Shown here: one piece after another, positions 1 through 6,825 of the stretch
Layout of the letters: each line of letters starts with the position of its first letter
Numbering within the stretch: position 1 is the first letter of the stretch
Assembly: GCA_045106675.1 (NCBI GenBank)
Contig: JBGCFA010000137.1
Location: 1-13,811, forward strand
Length of the DNA: 13,811 nt
Source of the DNA: JBCAWW01 sp045106675
GTDB taxonomy: Bacteria > Bacteroidota > Bacteroidia > J057
Direction of reading: 5' to 3'
Notes under the pieces: model-generated
Database searches by the model: none
What the model was told of the DNA's origin: nothing
Seen by the model: only the letters and a program-made list of their open reading frames with translations
Position numbers and translations under genes: made by a program

Positions 1-43
1 TTGAGTGTCTATTGAATATTCGTTCTGTTTGCCTTTTATAGGC

Positions 44-349
44 TTACTGATCCATCATTTGATTCAATCTCTCCTGAATATGAAGCAGTTTGATCCTGCT
101 ACTAATATAATGTTGCTCGATACTGACCAAACGATTTTGAAGCTCTTGGGCATAAGATGGGCTAGTCGGATCTAAGTTTTTTTTCTTGTCAAAAGAGAGA
201 TAGTGCTTTTTGATGGTTGCATCTTTAAACAAACCTAATTCTGATTCACAAGAGCTACAAATCGTATAGCCATATAGCTCGATAAGATCTTCCTCATAAG
301 ACCAATCACACTTATAGCATTGGGGGGTGTTTTCGTTCTTGCGCTCCAT
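44..349 (-). CDS. Small zinc-ribbon protein with C-terminal helical tail, function unknown
   Basis: A 101-residue protein that I cannot name. Two CxxC knuckles (C11/C14 and C31/C34) spaced 16 residues apart are the arrangement of a treble-clef or zinc-ribbon site, so zinc binding is a reasonable inference. Residues 60-100 are polar, rich in Gln, Glu, Leu and Ile, and look helical or coiled-coil-like, which could support self-association. There is no signal peptide or membrane segment, so it is probably cytoplasmic. The gene is complete, with ATG at 349 and TAA at 44. It is divergent from the AAA ATPase gene, with 209 bp between the starts. A DksA/TraR-like or generic zinc-ribbon regulator is possible, but no family-specific motif is visible. 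The Cys pattern supports a real gene better than length alone would. Confidence 0.6.
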   Translation of the reverse strand: MERKNENTPQCYKCDWSYEEDLIELYGYTICSSCESELGLFKDATIKKHYLSFDKKKNLDPTSPSYAQELQNRLVSIEQHYISSRIKLLHIQERLNQMMDQ

Positions 350-558
350 CTTTCTATATCTTTGATCCTCAAACGTTCTAATACTTATCCGAATTTCTTA
401 TTCCTATTGATAAAGAGAAAATACACACTAAGACGGAAAATTGGAACTATCTAGCAAGGGCTAATCCACAAACTCAATCAAAATCACTCTCAAACGTAAC
501 CTATCGTTCCGTAAAGCGGTAAAGCCTAATTCAACTTAAGTTACAGCACACTCATATT

Positions 559-1641
559 ATGGCAGAGCTAATCGATGCATTCGATTATTACAATGATTTC
601 GAATTGCATTCTTATTATACAATTACTTACGACAGTCTTCCTTCTCAGCTGACGCTCAGCTTACCACTCAAAAACAGTAAAGAGAATATGGAGGCGGTCA
701 TGGCGAAGCTTGATCTTGACAAATTTGACTTGCAAGAAGTCTTCAAGTATTGGGAAACTAAGGACACCCAAAATGCTAAGCCCGAGGAAGATTATGCTCA
801 CAAACGTTTCTTCAAAGGCACGAGCCGGAAGCTAGTTCTCAAGATCGCTTTGTACGAAGAGGAGTTAGATATCGATTTTTTGTATGATCTCGCCGATGCC
901 GAACTCGAAACTTGGGTATTAGAGAGCAATCACCAACTCAGACAAGAATTTGGAGAGCAACGCAAGCATTCTTTCAAAGTCTTGACGCGTGACGATCGTC
1001 GTTTTTCGACGGAAGAGGTTAAAGCTGGAGACTTTCAGGATCTTGACATCACCCAATATTATAATGATGATTTTGTCCCGGTCGAAGACATCATCACCCA
1101 AGGCATCGAAGCTATTTCCTCCGGTCTGATCTTACTCCACGGTGTGCCGGGTACAGGCAAAACCTCCTATATCAAGCACCTGATCGGCAAATTCAATAAA
1201 CGCTCCTTCATTTTTGTGCAAAACGAATTTGTCAAAGAGTTGCTCAAGCCAGAGTTCATTACCTTTATCTTGCGCCACAAAGACGCCATCCTCATCATCG
1301 AAGATGCCGAAAGAGTGATCATGTCGCGAGAATTTTCAAAGGAGGATTCGGTGGTTTCGACCATCCTACAATTGACCGATGGCCTGTTTAGCGACTACCT
1401 CAACCTGAAGATCATTTGTACCTTCAATTCGAGCCTCGAAAAAATCGACAAGGCACTCCTCCGCAAAGGCCGCATGATCGCGAAGTATGAGTTCAAAGCC
1501 TTAGCCGCAGCAAAGGCTAACAATCTCGCCCAATCTCTCGGTTTTGAGCCAGTCAATCAAGACATGAGTTTGGCGGAGATTTTCAAGATGAACCACCCAG
1601 GCTTCAAACAGAGTGAACAGAAAAAAATCGGCTTTGTCTGA
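559..1641 (+). CDS. Bcs1-like AAA family ATPase
   Basis: A 360-residue soluble AAA ATPase. The Walker A loop is GVPGTGKT (195-202). The Walker B segment is ILIIEDAE (244-251), with Glu-Asp instead of the usual Asp-Glu; this ED order and the following VIMSRE resemble the Bcs1 branch of AAA proteins. Sensor 1 is Asn290 (CTFNSS), followed by ALLRKGRM (299-306), which matches the Bcs1-type LLRxGR segment carrying arginine-finger candidates. The ATPase core is compact, about residues 170-325. Residues 1-165 form a charged domain that I do not recognise; it lacks the transmembrane helix of mitochondrial Bcs1. ATP-driven remodelling of a protein substrate is the family role; the substrate is unknown. 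A serine hydrolase gene starts 19 bp downstream on the same strand, so cotranscription is likely. ATG at 559 is the first in-frame start, and I saw no convincing Shine-Dalgarno sequence. Confidence 0.85.
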   Translation: MAELIDAFDYYNDFELHSYYTITYDSLPSQLTLSLPLKNSKENMEAVMAKLDLDKFDLQEVFKYWETKDTQNAKPEEDYAHKRFFKGTSRKLVLKIALYEEELDIDFLYDLADAELETWVLESNHQLRQEFGEQRKHSFKVLTRDDRRFSTEEVKAGDFQDLDITQYYNDDFVPVEDIITQGIEAISSGLILLHGVPGTGKTSYIKHLIGKFNKRSFIFVQNEFVKELLKPEFITFILRHKDAILIIEDAERVIMSREFSKEDSVVSTILQLTDGLFSDYLNLKIICTFNSSLEKIDKALLRKGRMIAKYEFKALAAAKANNLAQSLGFEPVNQDMSLAEIFKMNHPGFKQSEQKKIGFV

Positions 1642-1660
1642 TTTTCTGTAACTTCCATTT

Positions 1661-3019
1661 ATGCTCAAAAAAGGACTTCTAATTGCCTTTGGCTTAACCT
1701 TAGTGGGTTTGGTCATTATTGGTGGCAGCATATTCGCCCCTATCGGCACTGGTTACTCGGCCAAGATCATGTGTTCCTGCGTTTTTGTCTCTGCGAGAAC
1801 GCCAGCATCCGTCGAAGCTAAAGACCTCAGTGCTTATTGGTACGTCAACAATACAGTCGATCAGGCTCAAAAATCAGTGAGCAGCCGCCTCCTATTTTGG
1901 GAGCAAACCGCTGTCTATCGCGAGGGTTTGGGTTGTACCTTATTGCACGACAAAGATCCCAAGGATTTAGCAGATGCTGCTATCACCCAAACAAAGAGTC
2001 GTTCCCTGCAAGGAGCTATCCTCCAAGATTATCAGGACAGCTTGTCATTACATATCGACCAAGACAAACTAGCGGCAGCAATAGACTATGCGTTCGTCGA
2101 GGACGCTAGCCCAGATGCCCCGCAAAAAAACACCCGTGCCGTGGTGGTACTTTATGATAGTATCGTCCTTGCCGAACGCTATGGTCCGGGCTTTGACGCT
2201 GAGACGCCATTACTGGGTTGGTCGATGGCCAAGAGTGTCACGCAAGCGCAGATTGGTTTGCTCGTCAAAGATGGCAAGCTAGATATACATGCGCCTGCGC
2301 CCGTACCGGAATGGCAAGGCGCTGATGATCCTCGTCGCAAGATCACCCTCGATCAAATGCTCCGCATGAGTAGTGGATTAGATTTTGAAGAGGTTTATTT
2401 TCCTCCGGCAGATGCTACCACGATGCTTTTCGAAGAATCGAGCGCCGCAGATTATGCCGCTCAAAGTGAGTTAGGCTATGAGCCTGATAGTCGGTGGAAT
2501 TATTCGAGTGCGACGAGTAATCTATTGGCGCGCATCGTTCGGCAAAGCCTAGGAGATGATACTCGCTATCTCAATTTTGTACATGAGCGCCTTTTTCAAC
2601 CTTTACAGATGACAAGTGCGGTCATGGAACCCGATGCTTCCGGCACATATGTAGGTTCGTCCTTTATGTATGCCACGGGGCGGGACTGGGCCAAATTTGG
2701 GCTCTTATATCTACGTGATGGCGTTTGGCGAGGCCAGCGCATCTTAGCTGAAGGTTGGGTGGATTATACCCGAACGCCTACTCCCAAAAGCGACTTAGGC
2801 TGCTATGGCGCGCAATTTTGGCTCAACGCAGGCAATGAGGAAGGTCGTCGTTTTCCGGCCTTGCCGAACGATCTGTATTATCCCTCCGGCTATGAGGGTC
2901 AGCACGTTTTTATTATCCCTTCATACAATATGATTATCGTTCGCCTCGGTTTCACGCCAGTACGTGATGCATTTGATATTGAGACTTTTGTGGGTGGGAT
3001 ATTGGAGGCGGTGGAATAA
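1661..3019 (+). CDS. Membrane-anchored serine hydrolase, class C beta-lactamase / 6-aminohexanoate-dimer hydrolase type
   Basis: A 452-residue serine hydrolase of the class C beta-lactamase/DD-peptidase fold. Residues 5-28 form a hydrophobic N-terminal segment without a clear signal peptidase site, so a single anchor facing the periplasm is likely. The nucleophile motif is S188-M-A-K191 (SxxK). The second motif is Y281-S-S, with Ser where classical enzymes have Asn. The third box is probably GYEGQH (410-415). The GWSMAKS context and overall length resemble the NylB/EstB-like 'serine hydrolase' group more than true beta-lactamases, so an amidase or esterase acting on an unknown substrate is the safest call. 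A CSC motif (C38-C40) follows the anchor; a structural or lipid-linked role is possible but unproven. It starts 19 bp after the AAA ATPase stop and is probably in the same transcript. Confidence 0.85.
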   Translation: MLKKGLLIAFGLTLVGLVIIGGSIFAPIGTGYSAKIMCSCVFVSARTPASVEAKDLSAYWYVNNTVDQAQKSVSSRLLFWEQTAVYREGLGCTLLHDKDPKDLADAAITQTKSRSLQGAILQDYQDSLSLHIDQDKLAAAIDYAFVEDASPDAPQKNTRAVVVLYDSIVLAERYGPGFDAETPLLGWSMAKSVTQAQIGLLVKDGKLDIHAPAPVPEWQGADDPRRKITLDQMLRMSSGLDFEEVYFPPADATTMLFEESSAADYAAQSELGYEPDSRWNYSSATSNLLARIVRQSLGDDTRYLNFVHERLFQPLQMTSAVMEPDASGTYVGSSFMYATGRDWAKFGLLYLRDGVWRGQRILAEGWVDYTRTPTPKSDLGCYGAQFWLNAGNEEGRRFPALPNDLYYPSGYEGQHVFIIPSYNMIIVRLGFTPVRDAFDIETFVGGILEAVE

Positions 3020-3390
3020 CAGCAGATTATTTTATGCCGACAGAAGCATTTAGCTGACAAATTCTTACGCTTGACTATGATGATTTTCTAATGTTTTTTT
3101 AGTTCAATCGAAATCTATCCCTTGGCAGGATTTGGATTGACAATCATATGATACGCAAGAACACTCACTGACAGCCCAACGCTAGTGATCTTTAGTTTTT
3201 AATGAACATCTCATAACTGCAGAGCGAAGATTGGTAGTCCCTACTGCGGGCTCAAAATCAGCCACTTCCAAAAAATACCTAGTAGTGTACAATTCAACAA
3301 CCTCATTTAGGACTAGTGCATCTTTTGCTGGATTTTTTCAATTGTATGCTCAAACCTTATTCGCTATTTTCTCTTTACAAAAATGAAAAA
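3020..3390. other. Gene-free interval upstream of the aldo/keto reductase
   Basis: About 370 bp without a supportable gene, RNA or strong hairpin terminator. The sequence is AT-rich and has no obvious repeat. Near the right end, TTG at 3342-3344 is followed after 20 nt by TATTTTCT (3365-3372), a weak match to the Bacteroidota sigma promoter pattern (TTG, about 19-20 nt, TAnnTTTG). It would give a 5' leader of only about a dozen nucleotides. Just before the reductase start, ATG at 3383 opens a three-residue reading frame (M-K-K) whose TGA overlaps the reductase ATG, probably by chance in an A-rich run. Confidence 0.4.
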
Positions 3391-4386
3391 ATGAAGTATC
3401 GATTTCTGGGAAAAACAGGCGTAAAAGTATCCTCACTTTGTTTCGGAACTATGTCATTTGGCGGTATTGCCGACGAGCAGATGTCCCGGGCAATGTTTCA
3501 GCAGTGTCGGGATGCTGGGATCAATTTCTTTGATTGTGCCAACGTCTATGAACAGGGCAGATCGGAGGAGATTTTGGGCCGACTGATTGCCGATTGCAGA
3601 GACGAAGTAGTCATTACGAGCAAGGTTTATTTCAAGACAGGGCAGGGCGTAAACGATGGGGGAGCTTCCCGCTATCATATCGTAAGAGCAGTGGAAGCGA
3701 GTCTAAAAAGACTGAATACCGAATATATCGACTTATACTTTATCCATCGCTTTGATGAGACTACCCCTCTGGAAGAGACCCTGGCGGTGCTCAACGATCT
3801 AGTAAGAAAGGGCAAGGTCCTTTACATTGGCGCCAGTAATTTTGCTGCCTGGCAGGTGGCAAAGGCTTTGGGTATCTCCCAGCAAAATGCCTGGGCAAGA
3901 TTTGAGTGCATACAACCGATGTACAATCTCGTCAAACGTCAGGCTGAGGTGGAGCTACTACCCATGGCTATCTCTGAACAGCTGGGAGTGATCAGCTATA
4001 GTCCACTCGGAGGTGGCTTGCTGACCGGTAAATATGGCAAAGATCGAAGGCCAGATTCCGGTCGACTGATGGAAAATAAAATGTATCAGGTACGCTATGG
4101 TGCGGAGGAGGTATATGCGGTTGCTGATCATTTCACTCAACTTGCCCGAGAGCTAAATATGGATCCTGTTTCTCTGGCCATTGCCTGGGTACGGGAAAGG
4201 GATGGTATCACTGCTCCCATCATAGGAGCCAGAAATACCACTCAACTAGGCCCAGCGATTGCCTCGCTGGAAATTGATATGAACGCAGAATTATTCGACC
4301 GTATATCCGCACTCTCCCCTCAACCTCCTGTCGCTACTGACAGAAATGAGGAGGCCTCAGACTTAAATTATGGCATAAGGAAATAG
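3391..4386 (+). CDS. Aldo/keto reductase
   Basis: An NAD(P)H-dependent aldo/keto reductase of 331 residues when started at the ATG at 3391 (MKYRFLGKTGVKVS). The upstream in-frame ATG at 3316 would add 25 residues (MHLLLDFF...) that do not belong to the fold. The N-terminal GFGTMSFGG-like strand region is present as LCFGTMSFGG (16-25). The catalytic tetrad is visible: D48, Y53, K78 and H119 (FIHR). The S-x-SPLGGGLLTGKY segment (202-215) and IIGARNTTQL (277-286) fit NADP-binding loops, the latter being the usual C-terminal phosphate/adenosine contact. The length and GGGLLTGKY resemble potassium-channel-beta/YajO-type reductases. The protein is cytosolic with no signal. The substrate cannot be read from sequence. 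The gene stands alone, with more than 350 bp before it and about 115 bp after it. Confidence 0.93.
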   Translation: MKYRFLGKTGVKVSSLCFGTMSFGGIADEQMSRAMFQQCRDAGINFFDCANVYEQGRSEEILGRLIADCRDEVVITSKVYFKTGQGVNDGGASRYHIVRAVEASLKRLNTEYIDLYFIHRFDETTPLEETLAVLNDLVRKGKVLYIGASNFAAWQVAKALGISQQNAWARFECIQPMYNLVKRQAEVELLPMAISEQLGVISYSPLGGGLLTGKYGKDRRPDSGRLMENKMYQVRYGAEEVYAVADHFTQLARELNMDPVSLAIAWVRERDGITAPIIGARNTTQLGPAIASLEIDMNAELFDRISALSPQPPVATDRNEEASDLNYGIRK

Positions 4387-4421
4387 CTTGGAATTCAGTA
4401 AAGCTGAACAAAAGCATTCGA

Positions 4422-4440
4422 TCCTCATGACGTATGAGGA
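4422..4440. terminator. Possible hairpin downstream of the aldo/keto reductase
   Basis: A perfect 7-bp inverted repeat, TCCTCAT (4422-4428) and ATGAGGA (4434-4440), with a 5-nt loop lies 36 bp past the aldo/keto reductase stop. There is no clear U-tract, so it would be a weak or factor-assisted terminator or an RNA 3'-end stabiliser. It also lies in the leader of the next gene. Confidence 0.3.
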
Positions 4441-4503
4441 CAGAATTGTTGTGCGCCGCTAATAATGGATAAAAAAACGGCAACAAACTATCTTAAAAAG
4501 AGA

Positions 4504-5301
4504 ATGAAAGTACTGACAACAATTTTCCTAATGATGCTATTTGCCTGCTATCCGGCAAAGTCCCAACATAAAGTCGATAGTAGTAAAATCGTAAGCGTTT
4601 TATCCTTTAACATTTATCATGGAGAAACGGCTAATGAAGATTACGATTTAGATGTAATAGCCCGGGTCATAGAAAATGCGAAGCCTGATTTTGTAGCCTT
4701 GCAAGAAGTTGATTTTAAAACCAACAGAGCGCAAAAATATGATTTAGCCACAGAGTTAGCTTGGAGGACAAAACTAATTCCTCTATTTGGTAGAGCGATG
4801 AAATATGACGGTGGTGAATACGGAGAAGGCATCTTATCTAAATACACCTTCCTGAGTTCAAGAACGATCCCCTTGCCATTTACTCCTGGTAATGAGCCCA
4901 GAACCGCTTTAGCCATAACAACTATTATCGCTTCTGGTGATACAGTAGTCTTTGTCGGCACTCACCTTGATCATAAAGACGACGAAAAAGACAGGATCGC
5001 TCAAGCAAAAGAAATAAACAAAGTTTTTGCTTCCATTAAGTATCCGGTCATTTTAGCGGGAGACCTCAATGCAATTCCGGGTAGCACTCCTATTAATATT
5101 CTGGAGCAATTTTGGTCTTCCTCTTACGATAGCCAGAAGCCAAAGCCGACATATCCATCAGAGAATCCAAGCAAAAAAATTGACTACGTAATGTATTATC
5201 CCCAAAATAGGTGGAGAGTACTGCAAACAGAAGTCATACAGGATTCCATCGCCTCAGATCATTGTGCCTATCTGGTCACGCTTGAATTATTAGTAGAATA
5301 A
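4504..5301 (+). CDS. Exported endonuclease/exonuclease/phosphatase (EEP) family hydrolase
   Basis: A metal-dependent phosphodiesterase or phosphatase of the EEP (DNase I/exonuclease III/sphingomyelinase) fold, 265 residues from the ATG at 4504. I prefer this start over the ATG at 4465 because it places a clean signal peptide at the N terminus (MKVLTTIFLMMLFACYPAKSQ, residues 1-21). Family motifs appear in order: SFNIYHG (N36), LQEVD (metal-binding E68), GTHLDH (H154), AGDLNA (D187, N189), KKIDYVM (D227) and SDHCAYL (D252, catalytic H253). All catalytic residues appear intact. Export suggests an extracellular or periplasmic substrate such as nucleic acid, phospholipid headgroup or inositol phosphate; the sequence does not decide which. 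The gene looks more AT-rich than its neighbours. It converges on the DUF4159 gene with only 39 bp between the stops. Confidence 0.9.
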   Translation: MKVLTTIFLMMLFACYPAKSQHKVDSSKIVSVLSFNIYHGETANEDYDLDVIARVIENAKPDFVALQEVDFKTNRAQKYDLATELAWRTKLIPLFGRAMKYDGGEYGEGILSKYTFLSSRTIPLPFTPGNEPRTALAITTIIASGDTVVFVGTHLDHKDDEKDRIAQAKEINKVFASIKYPVILAGDLNAIPGSTPINILEQFWSSSYDSQKPKPTYPSENPSKKIDYVMYYPQNRWRVLQTEVIQDSIASDHCAYLVTLELLVE

Positions 5302-5340
5302 ACCCCAACAAATTAAGAGCAATCGAACACCAGCGATCCT

Positions 5341-6009
5341 CTAGTTCAAAATCGCATACAAGACCACATTCGCGCCCATTTGCAGCGCTTTTTGGCGGAG
5401 CTCTTCAGGATCATTGTGGACGGAAATATCTTCCCAGCCGTCGCCTAAATCAGTTTCGACTGTATAGTAGACTACAACACGGCCTTCGTAGATGATGGCC
5501 AATCCTTGAGGTGGCTTACCGTCATGTTCATGGATCTTAGGGAGTCCCTGCGGGAACGCGAAATGCTGTTTGTACATCGCATGGTTGTAGGGGAGTTCGA
5601 CGAAGTCGAGCTCCGGAAAGACCTCTTTCATCTCACGCCGCACATATTTATCCATGCCGTAGTTATCGTCGATATGGAGAAAGCCCCCAGAGATGAGGTA
5701 GTTGCGGAGGTTTGTCGCTTCGGAAGCACTGAAGTTGACGTTGCCGTGGCCCGTCATATAGACATAAGGATATTGAAATATCTGCGAGTTGCCGGGCTCA
5801 ACCACATCCTCGATCGGCGCGATTTTGCTTTTGGTTTGCTGATTGATAAACTCAATCAGATTGGGTAATGCAGTAGGATTGGAATACCAGTCCCCTCCCC
5901 CATCGTATTTGAGTTTCGCAATTTTGAAATGGAACTCACCGTTCTGCGCAGCAAGATTGATCACACCTATGCAGCACAAAGTGCCTATGAATAAAAGGAT
6001 ACGCTTCAT
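5341..6009 (-). CDS. Secreted DUF4159 domain protein
   Basis: A 222-residue protein from the start at 6009 (MKRILLFIGTLCC). The longer in-frame start at 6084 would put 25 polar residues ahead of the signal peptide and overlap the divergent gene. Residues 1-21 form a signal peptide ending LAAQ, followed by mature NGEFHFKIAKLKYDGGGDWY. The DUF4159 hallmarks are YDGGGDWYSNPTALPNLIEF (35-54), YMTGHGNVNFS (84-94) and an LISGGFLHIDDNYGMD block (105-120), which together suggest a glutamine amidotransferase-like alpha/beta fold. No enzymatic activity is established for the domain as far as I know. In several Gram-negatives DUF4159 is part of larger membrane proteins of aerotolerance-type operons; here it stands alone and secreted, as is common in Bacteroidota. 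The gene is divergent from the gene starting at 6098 (88 bp between starts). Confidence 0.85.
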   Translation of the reverse strand: MKRILLFIGTLCCIGVINLAAQNGEFHFKIAKLKYDGGGDWYSNPTALPNLIEFINQQTKSKIAPIEDVVEPGNSQIFQYPYVYMTGHGNVNFSASEATNLRNYLISGGFLHIDDNYGMDKYVRREMKEVFPELDFVELPYNHAMYKQHFAFPQGLPKIHEHDGKPPQGLAIIYEGRVVVYYTVETDLGDGWEDISVHNDPEELRQKALQMGANVVLYAILN

Positions 6010-6097
6010 AATTTGCCAATAATTGAATTGGAATATTAAATATACGCAGCGATTGGCGCTTTGGCTGCGTCTAATTTTATACAAACTCTATCACAGC

Positions 6098-6706
6098 ATG
6101 AAAACTTGGATTACTTCTCTATTGTTTTGCGGCTTATTGCTACCCATGATGGCCCAAGACTTAATCGTTACGCAAGCGGACGAAGAACTTATCGTCAAAG
6201 TAGTAGAAATCAAACGCAATAGCGTCGAGTACCTTTTATTCGAAAATCAGGATGCCACTCCTTTGAGCAAAAAGAAGGAGGAAATTTATATGATCATCTA
6301 TGAAGATGGGATGCGTCAGTTTTTTTCCGATCCTCGGAACCCACAAGATATTGTTGGGACGGAGTTTACGGCTGAAGAAGCCACAAAGTTGTACCAGCAA
6401 GGGATTGAGGATGCTGCAATTTTTTATACCAAAAACGGTCTGCTCTGGGCGGGATTAGGTGCTACGGTATACTTTCCGATGTTGGGAGTAGCGACAGGTG
6501 GTCTGATGATTGCAGTCGTAGCGCTAACCGAGCCTAATATCGAACTGCATGAATTACCTAATCAAGATTTAGCTCGTAATCCTCACTATCTAGAAGGCTA
6601 TCAAAAGCAAGCACAAAAACATCGATTAAAGAAGACCCTAACCGGAGTGGGCATCGGCGCAGGCATACAATTGCTTTTCATTATGATCGTCGTATCGTCT
6701 TGGTAA
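6098..6706 (+). CDS. Bacteroidota secreted/membrane protein of unknown function
   Basis: A 202-residue protein from the ATG at 6098; the earlier in-frame ATG at 6023 is unlikely because it would bury the signal sequence. Residues 1-19 form a signal peptide ending MMAQ, followed by DLIVTQADEELIVKVVEIKR. The segment of about 21-80 (D-x-I-V-T... E-x-V-K-V-x-E-I... YMIIYEDGMRQFF) has the look of a small beta-rich domain frequent at the N terminus of Bacteroidota envelope proteins, which takes the form 'specify a value, convert it, report key by name'; I know no function for it. Two hydrophobic stretches, about 114-144 (Gly/Ala-rich) and 181-200, may span the membrane or sit in the envelope. There are no catalytic motifs. 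Gene reality is supported by the signal peptide and the divergent promoter space; the function is unknown. Confidence 0.75.
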   Translation: MKTWITSLLFCGLLLPMMAQDLIVTQADEELIVKVVEIKRNSVEYLLFENQDATPLSKKKEEIYMIIYEDGMRQFFSDPRNPQDIVGTEFTAEEATKLYQQGIEDAAIFYTKNGLLWAGLGATVYFPMLGVATGGLMIAVVALTEPNIELHELPNQDLARNPHYLEGYQKQAQKHRLKKTLTGVGIGAGIQLLFIMIVVSSW

Positions 6707-6707
6707 G

Positions 6708-6738
6708 TTGGGGCATTACAAGGATTGTTGTAAATTCA
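6708..6738 (+). promoter_or_regulatory. Candidate Bacteroidota-type promoter for the aminotransferase-nudK pair
   Basis: TTGG (6708-6711) is separated by 19 nt from TAAATTCA (6731-6738). This resembles the -33/-7 pattern of the Bacteroidota primary sigma factor (TTG ... TAnnTTTG), although the -7 box is imperfect. It would give a leader of roughly 80 nt containing the hairpins in front of the 6826 gene. The match is weak and rests on pattern only. Confidence 0.25.
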
Positions 6739-6787
6739 TCGTCAAGAAGCTCCTCGCACAAATGATCTGTACTGAAAACACAATCCT

Positions 6788-6821
6788 CTCAGATTCATTA
6801 GATTCTGAGACTAGAATCTAA
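6788..6821 (+). promoter_or_regulatory. Two mutually exclusive hairpins in the leader of the aminotransferase gene
   Basis: Hairpin 1 pairs CTCAGA (6788-6793) with TCTGAG (6804-6809). Hairpin 2 pairs TTAGATTCT (6798-6806) with AGAATCTAA (6813-6821), a perfect 9-bp stem with a 6-nt loop. They share 6804-6806, so only one can form at a time. Hairpin 2 ends 4 nt before the ATG at 6826 and would cover the ribosome landing site. This suggests possible translational control; no ligand-binding domain or known riboswitch class is recognisable. Confidence 0.4.
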
Positions 6822-6825
6822 CAAA

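Noticed and set aside
31..43. GCCT/AGGC hairpin just after the small zinc-ribbon gene
   Set aside because: The stem is only 4 bp and no T-run follows on the minus strand; too weak to call a terminator.
357..364. TATCTTTG, an exact match to the Bacteroidota -7 box on the plus strand
   Set aside because: No TTTG partner at the right distance, and it lies almost 200 bp before the AAA gene start; likely chance in AT-rich DNA.
559..3019. Anti-phage defence module built from the AAA ATPase and hydrolase
   Set aside because: No nuclease, toxin, cyclase or other effector nearby, and the hydrolase is an ordinary envelope-type enzyme; pairing alone is not enough.
3383..3394. Three-residue leader frame (M-K-K-stop) overlapping the aldo/keto reductase ATG
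   Set aside because: It arises naturally from an A-rich ribosome-entry region, and nothing else supports a regulatory upstream frame.
5506..5868. 120-codon plus-strand frame inside the DUF4159 gene
   Set aside because: It lies opposite well-conserved DUF4159 motifs, and its translation is Arg/Glu/Val-rich without domain features.
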